A DNA stretch of 6,358 nucleotides from Kiloniellales bacterium (GCA_022360075.1 JAKSDN010000916.1:1-6358); one strand, 5' to 3'; positions 1-5,625 are shown, numbered from the stretch's first letter. A program made the numbers and translations. Notes: generated by a model from the sequence alone, not told the origin.

Positions 1-110
1 AGCGCCACGGCCGGATCGCCGGTCAGGCGCAGGACGAAGAAGGTGAAGGTGAGCAGGAGAAGCACCGTGAAGCCGGCGCGCAGCCCCTTGCGAATCCCGA
101 AGATCAGCAT
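1..110 (-). CDS. ABC importer inner-membrane permease, DppB/OppB type (N-terminal fragment)
   Basis: This is the first 36 codons of a permease that continues beyond the left edge. The visible protein starts MLIFGIRKGLR, has a hydrophobic stretch (about residues 13-27, rich in L, F, T and V), and then reads RLTGDPAVA. A short basic start, one membrane helix and an R-L-T-x-GDP-A motif are typical of the N-terminus of DppB/OppB-family permeases, which form the membrane channel with a second permease (DppC type, not in the window). The ATG lies inside the last codons of the upstream OppF-type ATPase gene (7-bp overlap, ATGCTGA). No good ribosome-binding site precedes it, so translation is probably coupled. 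No other ATG precedes it closely in frame. The family call is an inference from a short fragment plus the operon context. Confidence 0.85.
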   Translation of the reverse strand, partial: MLIFGIRKGLRAGFTVLLLLTFTFFVLRLTGDPAVA

Positions 111-1105
111 GGCGAGGCGCCCGTGCGCTGCGCGACGTGGCAGGCCACGTGATGGCTGGCCTCGCGCGTCAGGTCGAGCATCGGCGGGACGCGCGCGCAG
201 AGCCCTTCGCGCTCGGCGCAGCGTGGATGGAAGCGGCAGCCGCGCGGCGGGTCGCTCGGGTTCGGCGGCTCGCCGCTCAGGCGGATCAGCGGCTTGGCCT
301 CGCGCGGATGGGCCGGGGGAATGGCCGAGATTAGGGCCTTGGTGTAGGGATGGCGCGGCGCGCGAAAAACCTGCTCGGTGGCGCCGAGCTCGCAGATGCG
401 GCCGAGATACATGACCGCGACGCGGTCGCAGAGATGGCGCACGATCGCGAGGTCATGGCTGATGAACAGGATGGAGAGGCCATGGCGGTCGCGCAGGTCG
501 CGGAGCAGGTTGACGACCTGGGCCTGGATCGACACGTCGAGCGCCGAGACCGGCTCGTCGCAGATCAGCAGCTCGGGCTCCAGCACCAGCGCGCGGGCGA
601 TGACGACACGCTGGCGCTGGCCGCCGGAAAGCTCGTGTGGGAACTTGCCGTCGATCTCTTCGCCGAGGTTCACGTCTTGGAGCGCGGCTCGGGCTCTGGC
701 CCAGCGCGCCGTGCCGGACGCCAAACCGTGAATCAGCAAGGGCTCCGCCACCTGGTACAGAACCGGCCGGCGCGGGTCGAGGGCACCGAGGGGATCCTGA
801 AACACGTACTGTATTCTTCGGACCAAAGCGCGCGGGCGCCGGTCGAGCGGCTGGCCGATGTCGTTGCCGTCGAAGCACAGGGTCTCGGCCTTGAACGGGC
901 CGAGGCCGATGATCGCCTTGGCGAGCGTCGACTTGCCGCAGCCGCTCTCGCCGACCAGACCGAGGATCTCGCCATGTCCGAGCGACAGGCTCACGCCGTC
1001 GACCGCCGTCACGCTCCGTCCGGGCACCAGCAAGGGGAAGCCGCGCGCGGCAAAGCGGCAGCTCAGCGCCTTCAGCTCAAGCAGGCTCCGGCCGGCTTGA
1101 CTCAT
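104..1105 (-). CDS. Oligopeptide-type ABC transporter ATPase, OppF/DppF subunit
   Basis: This 333-residue cytoplasmic ATPase is one of two nucleotide-binding subunits expected to power a family-5 importer. All ABC motifs are visible and intact: Walker A GESGCGKS (52-59), Q-loop Q103 in VFQDP, signature LSGGQ (159-163), Walker B LLICDE (179-184), D-loop SALD (187-190), and switch histidine H217 in ISHD. The C-terminal oligopeptide/dipeptide transporter extension follows the family's RHPYT motif (251-255) and carries four cysteines at 290, 296, 303 and 322. The start is the ATG overlapping the stop of the upstream ATPase (ATGA, 4 bp). The same frame stays open far upstream, to about 2113, but that stretch is the wrong frame of the upstream ATPase and has no ABC motifs. 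The LVPGRSVTAVDGVSL start resembles the F-type rather than the D-type subunit. The substrate cannot be read from the ATPase. Confidence 0.95.
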   Translation of the reverse strand: MSQAGRSLLELKALSCRFAARGFPLLVPGRSVTAVDGVSLSLGHGEILGLVGESGCGKSTLAKAIIGLGPFKAETLCFDGNDIGQPLDRRPRALVRRIQYVFQDPLGALDPRRPVLYQVAEPLLIHGLASGTARWARARAALQDVNLGEEIDGKFPHELSGGQRQRVVIARALVLEPELLICDEPVSALDVSIQAQVVNLLRDLRDRHGLSILFISHDLAIVRHLCDRVAVMYLGRICELGATEQVFRAPRHPYTKALISAIPPAHPREAKPLIRLSGEPPNPSDPPRGCRFHPRCAEREGLCARVPPMLDLTREASHHVACHVAQRTGASPC

Positions 1106-2082
1106 GAGGCGGCCGCGAGGTCTTCGATGGGGTTGAAGCAACGCCAGCGGTGCGGGCCCGACCCTTGGGGCGGCTGCCGCGACATGCAGGCCTCGCGGCG
1201 GCGGGCACAGCGCGGCGCGAAGGCGCAGCCGGGTGCGGGGTCGAAGGGCGAGGGCACGTTGCCCTCGATCGGCATCAGCCGGCCGGTCCGCGCCTGTCCG
1301 GGCCTCGAGGCCATCAGGCCGGCGGTGTAGGGATGCCGGGGCGCGTCGAAGACCTGCATCACCGGCCCCTGCTCGACGATCCGGCCCGCGTACATCACGG
1401 CGATCGTGTCGCAGATCTGCGCGACGACCCCCAGGTCGTGGCTGACCAGCACGATGGACATGCCGCGCGACCGGCTGATCCGCTTCAGCAGATCGAGGAT
1501 CTGGGCCTGCACCGTCACGTCCAAGGCCGTGGTCGGCTCGTCGGCGATCAGCAGGTCCGGCGCCCCGGCCAGCATCATCGCAATCATCACCCGCTGGTTC
1601 TGGCCGCCGGAAAGCTCGTGCGGATAAGCCCGCAGGCGCCGCGCCGGGTCCGGGATGTCGACCTCGGCGAGAAGCTCCCGGGGGGTGGGCCAGCCGTCGC
1701 CGGGAGGTGCTTCCGTCGCGGCCGGTCGGTTCAAGCCGATCGCCTCGTCGAGCTGGCGTCCGATCGTCGCGACCGGATTGAGCGACGAAGCCGGATCCTG
1801 GAACACCATCGACACGCGCCGGCCCCGGATGGCGCTGAGCGCCCGGTCCGACAGGCCGATCAGGTTCTCGCCCTCGAACAGGGCACGGCCGTCGACGCGG
1901 GCTCTCGGTCCCGCGAGGCCGAGGCTCGCGAGAAAAAGGGCCGATTTCCCCGAGCCGCTTTCGCCGACCAGGCCCAGGATTTCGCCGCGCCGGACGGCCA
2001 GATCGACGCCCCGAACGGCATGGGCCGTGCCGGCCGGTGTCTGGAAGGAGACCTGCAAGTCTTGGAGCGCAAAGAGGGTCAT
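1102..2082 (-). CDS. Oligopeptide-type ABC transporter ATPase, OppD/DppD subunit
   Basis: This 326-residue cytoplasmic ATPase is the partner of the OppF-type subunit encoded next to it. Visible motifs are Walker A GESGSGKS (40-47), Q-loop Q95 in MVFQDP, signature LSGGQ (157-161), Walker B LLIADE (177-182), D-loop TALD (185-188), and switch histidine H215 in VSHD. The family's RHPYTAGLM motif is at about 249-257. The C-terminal domain has cysteines at 286, 292, 299 and 315 (C-x5-C-x6-C-x15-C), a spacing that matches the iron-sulfur-binding C-terminal domain described for DppD-type subunits. The ATG start follows a 96-bp gap after the binding-protein gene and has no convincing Shine-Dalgarno sequence. 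The gap contains a strong hairpin, so expression of this gene and those after it is likely lower than that of the binding protein. The length is normal for the family. Confidence 0.95.
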   Translation of the reverse strand: MTLFALQDLQVSFQTPAGTAHAVRGVDLAVRRGEILGLVGESGSGKSALFLASLGLAGPRARVDGRALFEGENLIGLSDRALSAIRGRRVSMVFQDPASSLNPVATIGRQLDEAIGLNRPAATEAPPGDGWPTPRELLAEVDIPDPARRLRAYPHELSGGQNQRVMIAMMLAGAPDLLIADEPTTALDVTVQAQILDLLKRISRSRGMSIVLVSHDLGVVAQICDTIAVMYAGRIVEQGPVMQVFDAPRHPYTAGLMASRPGQARTGRLMPIEGNVPSPFDPAPGCAFAPRCARRREACMSRQPPQGSGPHRWRCFNPIEDLAAAS

Positions 2083-2115
2083 GTCGGATGCTTGGGCTTG
2101 GCAAGGAAGACACCG

Positions 2116-2147
2116 GGCCGCAGGCGAGCGGCGGCTCGCCTGCGGCC
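2116..2147 (-). promoter_or_regulatory. Strong hairpin between binding-protein and ATPase genes
   Basis: A perfect 14-bp inverted repeat is present: GGCCGCAGGCGAGC at 2116-2129 and its exact reverse complement at 2134-2147, with a 4-nt loop. In the minus-strand transcript it starts 31 nt after the binding-protein stop codon and ends 33 nt before the OppD-type start. No run of U follows it (the next bases read CGGTGTCTTCC), so it is unlikely to be a simple intrinsic terminator. By analogy with hairpins after binding-protein genes in other ABC operons (for example the malE-malF interval), it may protect the 3' end of the binding-protein mRNA, block 3' exonucleases and lower downstream expression. 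The structure is seen directly; the role is inferred. Confidence 0.75.
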
Positions 2148-2178
2148 TTGTGGTGTTACAGTCTTGTCGATAACCGCG

Positions 2179-3744
2179 TCAGTTTGATGAAACGCGCAGG
2201 CCAGAGGCCCGGAAGTCCATGAACGGCGTGTTGGTGGGCACCCACTCGACCGACGTCTGCTTGCCGTAGAACATCGGCAGGTTGTAGAGGTGGGTCCCCG
2301 CCGGATTGTGCTCCCAGGCCTCCAGCATGTGGCGATGGGCGATGCGCCGCGTCTCGTGGTCGAGCGACAGGAGCCCCTTGCTCCAGTCCAGGAAGCGGTG
2401 GTTCGACCAGTAGCCCTTGACGACGAAGAAGCCGTCGGGCCCGTAGTTGCGGTAGAGCTGGCCGATCGGGTCGGGGTAGACCGCGTTGTTGGAGGTGTTG
2501 GTAATGCCACGCACGCCGTTGCCGTCGGCGGCGCGGATCTGGCTCCAGCCTTCCTTCAGCTCCAGCGTGATGTTGAAGCCGACCTCTTTCCACATCTGCT
2601 GGAGGATCTGGGCGATGGTCACCTCGCCGGTGTAGTAGTCGGTGAGGTACCAGTACTTGATTTCCTCGCCGTTGTAGCCGGCCTGCTTCATCAGCTTGCG
2701 GGCCAGGTCCGGATTGTAGGTGACAGGCTTGAAATCCTCGATGTACATGTCGCCGAAGGCCTTCATCTGAAAGCCGTTGGGCACGCTGGTCTTGCCGTCG
2801 AAGATCGACTCGACGATGACATCGCGGTCGATCGCCAGGCTCAGCGCCCGGCGGATCCGCGGATCGGACAGGACCGGATTGCGGGTGTCGTAGATCAGGC
2901 TACGAATGTTCTGGATCGCGCCGCCGACGATTTCGGTGTTCCCGTTCTTTTCGAGGGTCTCGAACTGGTCCGGCGCGATCTCGGTCACGATGTGGAGCTC
3001 GCCGGCCAGCAAGCCCGCGATGCGCGCGCCGGTCTCGGGAACGACCTTCAGGGTGAAGGAGGCGACGGGCGCCGGTTCGCCCCAATAGCCATCGAAACGC
3101 TCGAAGCGCTGCAGCTCGCCCGGGCGCGCTTCGACGAGCTTATACGGGCCCGTGCCGACCACGGCCTGGCCCCACTTCTCCCAGTTGCCGACCGCGCGGT
3201 AGGCATCCGCGCAAGGCACTTCGCTCATGTAGTTCGCCAGGCGGAGCTCCAGCAGCGGATCGGGATACGCGGTCTCGAAGCGCAGATTGTGCGTGTCGAG
3301 GGCCTTGACCTCCTTGATGACGCCAAGCTGGGCGCGCGCCTCGAGGTAGCCGGGCGCGTCCTCGCCCTGGAAGCGCTCGGGGCCGAACATGATCTCGACG
3401 TCCTCGGCGTTGAAGGGCTCGCCGTTGTGGCAGGTGACGCCTTCGCGCAGGGTCATCTCGAGCGTCGTCGGCGAGACCCGCTTCCATGTGGTCGCCAGTC
3501 CCGGCTTGAGCTCGCCGGTGTGGTAGTCGTAGCCGATCAGCGTCTCCAGCATGTTCTGCGAGACCCGCCAGTTCACGTTCGCCATGATCCCCATGGGATC
3601 GAGGTGCCGGGACAGCTTCGTCACCCCCACCATCAGGTTGGCGTCGGACTGCGCCGCCACCGGCCCGGTCACGCTGACACAGCAGGCCAGCGCCGTGCCG
3701 CACAGCAGCCGCCAGCTTCCTTGTAGATATTCTCCGATGCGCAT
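2179..3744 (-). CDS. Periplasmic solute-binding protein, family 5 (peptide/nickel/opine type)
   Basis: This 521-residue secreted protein captures the solute and delivers it to the permeases encoded downstream. The N-terminus (MRIGEYLQGSWRLLCG, then a hydrophobic core to about residue 31) is a Sec signal peptide, with likely cleavage after VAA (29-31). Cysteines at 21-22 do not form a good lipobox. Family-5 hallmarks are present: LATTW (83-87), the LREGVTCHNGEPFNAEDV block (99-116), VVGTGPYKL (195-203), FERFDGYWG (214-222) and DPRIRRALSLAIDRDVI (294-310). Length is normal for the family. The frame is open 48 codons further upstream, but this ATG has an ideal GGAGG six bases before it and begins the signal peptide, so the upstream extension is rejected. 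It is the first gene of the importer operon and is divergent from a DeoR-family regulator. Members of this family bind peptides, nickel complexes, oligosaccharides or opines, so the ligand is unknown. Confidence 0.93.
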   Translation of the reverse strand: MRIGEYLQGSWRLLCGTALACCVSVTGPVAAQSDANLMVGVTKLSRHLDPMGIMANVNWRVSQNMLETLIGYDYHTGELKPGLATTWKRVSPTTLEMTLREGVTCHNGEPFNAEDVEIMFGPERFQGEDAPGYLEARAQLGVIKEVKALDTHNLRFETAYPDPLLELRLANYMSEVPCADAYRAVGNWEKWGQAVVGTGPYKLVEARPGELQRFERFDGYWGEPAPVASFTLKVVPETGARIAGLLAGELHIVTEIAPDQFETLEKNGNTEIVGGAIQNIRSLIYDTRNPVLSDPRIRRALSLAIDRDVIVESIFDGKTSVPNGFQMKAFGDMYIEDFKPVTYNPDLARKLMKQAGYNGEEIKYWYLTDYYTGEVTIAQILQQMWKEVGFNITLELKEGWSQIRAADGNGVRGITNTSNNAVYPDPIGQLYRNYGPDGFFVVKGYWSNHRFLDWSKGLLSLDHETRRIAHRHMLEAWEHNPAGTHLYNLPMFYGKQTSVEWVPTNTPFMDFRASGLRVSSN

Positions 3745-3750
3745 CACTTG

Positions 3751-3755
3751 CCTCC
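3751..3755 (-). promoter_or_regulatory. Ribosome-binding site of the binding-protein gene
   Basis: The minus strand reads GGAGG here, six bases before the ATG at 3744. This decides the start over an in-frame ATG 144 bp further upstream, which would lie across the divergent promoter region and place 48 unrelated residues before the signal peptide. Confidence 0.85.
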
Positions 3756-3811
3756 GGCATTGAGAGATCCCCACGGCGACGGCCGCGGGCGGGCGGGACT
3801 CTATGAGGCCT

Positions 3812-3817
3812 ATATTA
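3812..3817 (-). promoter_or_regulatory. Possible -10 element of the importer operon
   Basis: The minus strand reads TAATAT (four of six to TATAAT) in the most AT-rich part of the divergent region, about 68 bases upstream of the binding-protein ATG. No convincing -35 box sits 16-18 bases further up. That stretch instead holds CAAA-containing repeats (TTTG on the plus strand), which could be regulator sites. The position is suitable for the operon promoter, but the evidence is weak. Confidence 0.3.
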
Positions 3818-3824
3818 CAATCGT

Positions 3825-3855
3825 GTGTTTGGTATGTTCGTTTTGTGCGTTTGTG
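3825..3855 (+). repeat. TTTG-type direct repeats, candidate regulator sites
   Basis: The stretch contains GTGTTTGG (3825-3832), CGTTTTGTG (3839-3847) and, directly after it, CGTTTGTG (3848-3855). The segment TATGTTCG (3833-3840) matches one half of the E. coli GlpR operator as I remember it, and GlpR is a DeoR-family repressor. Direct or inverted T-rich half-sites are common for DeoR-family proteins. The repeats lie upstream of the candidate importer -10 element and next to the repressor's own -35 box, a suitable place for dual control. The repeats are seen directly; binding is inferred. Confidence 0.4.
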
Positions 3856-3878
3856 ATCGGAAAATCCGACGTTATGAT
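3851..3878 (+). promoter_or_regulatory. Predicted sigma-70 promoter of the DeoR-family gene
   Basis: TTGTGA (3851-3856, four of six to TTGACA) is followed after 16 bases by TATGAT (3873-3878, five of six to TATAAT). Transcription would start near 3885, giving a leader of about 48 bases before the ATG at 3933. A perfect 13-bp palindrome fills most of the spacer, which suggests that a regulator, most simply the encoded repressor, competes with RNA polymerase here. Confidence 0.5.
3857..3869. promoter_or_regulatory. Palindromic operator candidate in promoter spacer
   Basis: TCGGAAAATCCGA is a perfect inverted repeat with 5-bp arms around AAA. It lies between the -35 and -10 boxes predicted for the divergent DeoR-family gene. 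Its position suggests autorepression. Assigning it to that repressor is an inference. Confidence 0.45.
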
Positions 3879-3896
3879 GGCCGGACAACCGGCTAT
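3877..3896. promoter_or_regulatory. Imperfect palindrome at the predicted transcription start
   Basis: GCCGG (3880-3884) and CCGGC (3889-3893) flank ACAA. The symmetry continues outward as AT/AT after one mismatch, giving a 20-bp imperfect palindrome over the end of the -10 box and the predicted start of the repressor transcript. It could be a second operator or a small hairpin at the 5' end of the leader. Confidence 0.3.
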
Positions 3897-3932
3897 GCCG
3901 TTCGTTGTGGTGATTTTCTCGGGAAAGTCCGG

Positions 3933-4715
3933 ATGGCCCTGAACGATCTCCGACAAGAACAGATCCTCGAGATTCTGGAGGAGAACCGGGAAGTTCAGGT
4001 AACGCGGCTGGCCACGCAGCTTCAGGTCTCGGAGATGACGATCCGCAGGGACCTGAAGCTGCTCGAACAGCGTGGCCGTCTCAAGCGCGTCTACGGCGGG
4101 GCTGTGGCCACTTCGAACCAGGCATTTGCGCCGGTTGCCGACCGCGCGTCAGTCAACAGCGACGAGAAGGAGCGCATCGCCGCGACCGCCGAAGGCTTGG
4201 TGACGAAGGACATGCGGGTCTTCGTGAACGGCGGCTCGACGACGCTCGCCTTGGCCCGCCGTCTGGCACGCGGCACCGCGGCTCAGTTCACGACCAACTC
4301 GATCGAGGCGGCGCAGGTCGTCGCGGCCGGGGGCGTGTCCGACGTGACGCTCTTGGGGGGCACCTTGCGGCGTGACGCCGGGACTCTGATCGGGCCCGAA
4401 GCGCTGGAGATGCTCGAGCGGCGGAGCTTCGACCTCGCGATTGTCGGCATCACGGCGATCCATCCGAGCTACGGATTCCTCGACCCCACGGAATGGCATG
4501 CCTACAGCTCCCGGGTGCTCAGGCAGCGATCGCGGCAGGTGGTGATCCTGGCCGATCACACCAAGTTCGAAGCCGACAGCGACATCCGCAGCTTCGATGC
4601 CCGGGACGTCGACATCCTGGTCACCGACCGCCGCCCGCCGGAGAGCCACGCGGCGCTGCTGACCGAAGGCGGGATCGAGGTGCTGTGGCCGGGGAAGAAG
4701 GGAGACGAGCGCTGA
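3933..4715 (+). CDS. DeoR-family transcriptional repressor
   Basis: This 260-residue DNA-binding regulator is expected to repress the divergent importer operon and itself, and to be released by a sugar phosphate or similar effector. The N-terminal DeoR winged helix-turn-helix spans about residues 6-58 (RQEQILEILEE; LQVSEMTIRRDLKLLEQRG at 30-48; RVYGGAV at 52-58). The C-terminal sensor domain shows NGGSTT (99-104), TTNSIEAA (120-127), LGGTLRRDAGTLIGPEA (141-157) and LADHTKF (206-212). In place of the usual E-x-V-K pattern before LADxxKF it reads AYSS (190-193), and the usual G-A-x-G-I-D motif reads GITAIH (172-177), so the effector site may be altered. The chosen ATG has GGGA eight bases upstream. 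An upstream in-frame ATG at 3825 would run through the predicted promoter and add unrelated residues, so it was rejected. The effector is not known. Confidence 0.92.
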   Translation: MALNDLRQEQILEILEENREVQVTRLATQLQVSEMTIRRDLKLLEQRGRLKRVYGGAVATSNQAFAPVADRASVNSDEKERIAATAEGLVTKDMRVFVNGGSTTLALARRLARGTAAQFTTNSIEAAQVVAAGGVSDVTLLGGTLRRDAGTLIGPEALEMLERRSFDLAIVGITAIHPSYGFLDPTEWHAYSSRVLRQRSRQVVILADHTKFEADSDIRSFDARDVDILVTDRRPPESHAALLTEGGIEVLWPGKKGDER

Positions 4716-4735
4716 GCGATCGTGTCGCTCTTTTT
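4714..4735 (+). terminator. Rho-independent terminator of the DeoR-family gene
   Basis: GAGCGA (4714-4719) pairs with TCGCTC (4725-4730) around a 5-nt loop, and TTTTT follows at 4731-4735 (then GATTT). The stem begins within the TGA stop codon (4713-4715). This is a compact intrinsic terminator for plus-strand transcription and shows that the repressor gene is monocistronic. Confidence 0.8.
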
Positions 4736-4740
4736 GATTT

Positions 4741-4827
4741 GTCCGCTTCGCGGACGCCCCCCACCCTGACCCTCCCCCTTGTTGGGGGCGCGGCGCAGCC
4801 GCGGGACCGCAGGTCGACGGGGAGGGG
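4741..4827. repeat. GC-rich palindromic intergenic repeat with nested hairpins
   Basis: This non-coding stretch between two convergent genes holds several inverted repeats: GTCCGC/GCGGAC (4741-4746 and 4750-4755), CCCCC/GGGGG (4774-4778 and 4784-4788), CGCGGC/GCCGCG (4789-4794 and 4798-4803), and an outer CCCTCCCC/GGGGAGGG pair (4770-4777 and 4819-4826) enclosing the middle ones. C-rich arms of the ACCCTCCCC type facing GGGGAGGGGGT recur between genes in many GC-rich alphaproteobacteria, so this is probably a dispersed repeat copy. I cannot confirm copy number from one window. It may also act as a bidirectional transcription barrier. Confidence 0.5.
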
Positions 4828-4849
4828 GTGACGCCGCCGCAGGCGTCAC
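4828..4849 (-). terminator. Hairpin after the membrane-protein gene
   Basis: GTGACGCC (4828-4835) and GGCGTCAC (4842-4849) form a perfect 8-bp stem with a 6-nt loop, 9 bases beyond the stop codon of the minus-strand membrane-protein gene. No U-run follows on the minus strand, so it is at best a weak terminator or a 3'-end stabilising structure. Together with the adjacent repeat it separates the two convergent transcripts. Confidence 0.4.
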
Positions 4850-4858
4850 AAATCCGCC

Positions 4859-5593
4859 TCACGCCGCCGCCTTCGTCCTCGTCGCGCCACGCTCCCAAAG
4901 GCGCCAGACGACCCAGAGGTTGGCCATGACGAAAAGCGGGACGCCGATCATCGGGGCGATCGACATCGGATAGGTGAAGACCGCGCGCGCGTCCGGCAGG
5001 CTCGTGAAGACCTGAAGCGGGCCCGGCAGCCCGAGCTGCAGCAAAAGCGGCGCGGAAGGTACGATAATCAGCACACCGATCAGATTCCAGATCAGGAAGC
5101 CCCTGCCGCTGATCTCACCGCGCTTGGCCAGCGCTGCGATCCAGAAGGCGGAGAGGCCGAACAGCAGATCCGGCATGCCGACCAGGATCTCGAAGTAGAG
5201 CGGGAACTCGCCGATCGCCGTCTTGTAGGCGGTGCCGAGGGCCAGCACGCGTAGGCCGTGGAAATAGGCGAACCAATGCCAAGGGGTCGCATCGGCGATC
5301 TGGCGCAGAGCCTGGCGCAGGGAAGCGAAGAGCAGAACCGGCAGGATGCAGACGGCGACCGTGATGAGCTGAATCCAAAGGCCGGGCAGCCAGCGCAGCA
5401 GATCTTCGTCGATATAGGCGCCGCGGGCTCCGAGGACACTCGTCGCCACGGCGTAGGCGGCCAGCCACAGTAGATAGGCATGGATCGGCGCCGTCGCGAA
5501 AGTGTCTGGTGAGATCCGGCGACAGCGAACCGCGAGCCAAAGAACGAAGCCCAGCTCGACGGCGACCAGGAAGGGTGTCAACGAAAGCTGCAT
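4859..5593 (-). CDS. Unrecognised multi-pass membrane protein
   Basis: I do not recognise this 244-residue protein. It has about seven hydrophobic segments, at roughly residues 5-23, 37-55, 70-92, 109-125, 133-155, 165-188 and 213-232. It ends in a short basic tail (RLWERGATRTKAAA), which suggests a cytoplasmic C-terminus. Polar or aromatic features between or within segments include GARGAYIDEDLLRW (55-68), TPWHWFAYFHG (103-113) and GMPDLLFG (139-146). There is no signal peptidase site and no transporter or enzyme motif I can name. A GAGGGG ribosome-binding site eight bases before the ATG supports the start. It lies 32 bp downstream of an SDR-like gene on the same strand, so the two are probably co-transcribed. 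A function linked to that oxidoreductase-like protein is possible but cannot be read from the sequence. Confidence 0.85.
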   Translation of the reverse strand: MQLSLTPFLVAVELGFVLWLAVRCRRISPDTFATAPIHAYLLWLAAYAVATSVLGARGAYIDEDLLRWLPGLWIQLITVAVCILPVLLFASLRQALRQIADATPWHWFAYFHGLRVLALGTAYKTAIGEFPLYFEILVGMPDLLFGLSAFWIAALAKRGEISGRGFLIWNLIGVLIIVPSAPLLLQLGLPGPLQVFTSLPDARAVFTYPMSIAPMIGVPLFVMANLWVVWRLWERGATRTKAAA

Positions 5594-5601
5594 GGGCTCT
5601 T

Positions 5602-5607
5602 CCCCTC
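5602..5607 (-). promoter_or_regulatory. Ribosome-binding site of the membrane-protein gene
   Basis: The minus strand reads GAGGGG here, eight bases before the ATG at 5593, in the 32-bp gap after the SDR-like gene. It supports both the start codon and independent translation of the second gene of the pair. Confidence 0.75.
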
Positions 5608-5625
5608 ATGCCCGAAAGGCCGGCG

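Noticed and set aside
104..2113. A single open frame of 669 codons that looks like a fused double ATPase on the minus strand
   Set aside because: Only the part from 1105 down encodes ABC motifs. The upstream half is an arginine/proline-rich out-of-frame reading of the OppD-type gene, which has its own intact frame (1102-2082).
2161..2178. An AT-containing stretch after the binding-protein stop as a possible internal promoter for the ATPases
   Set aside because: No paired -35/-10 elements at suitable spacing are visible in the 96-bp gap, and the hairpin explains it better.
350..2187. Long plus-strand open frames antisense to both ATPase genes
   Set aside because: They mirror the ATPase genes, have no recognisable domains and no ribosome-binding sites, and are expected from strong third-position G/C bias.
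2290..3726. A 478-codon open frame on the plus strand antisense to the binding-protein gene
   Set aside because: Its composition (excess V, A, R, L, D, E and G, no domain) is what antisense reading of a GC-rich gene gives. The minus-strand frame encodes a complete family-5 protein with signal peptide and ribosome-binding site.
3745..3888. A 48-residue N-terminal extension of the binding protein
   Set aside because: It would precede a normal signal peptide, lie across the divergent promoter region, and ignore the GGAGG placed six bases before the internal ATG.
3825..3932. A 36-residue N-terminal extension of the DeoR-family protein
   Set aside because: The extra residues do not resemble the family, which normally begins just before the helix-turn-helix. 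The stretch overlaps the predicted promoter and palindromes.
4149..4898. A 249-codon minus-strand frame opposite the DeoR-family gene
   Set aside because: It is antisense to a clear DeoR-family gene, runs through the terminator and repeat, and has no domain or ribosome-binding site.
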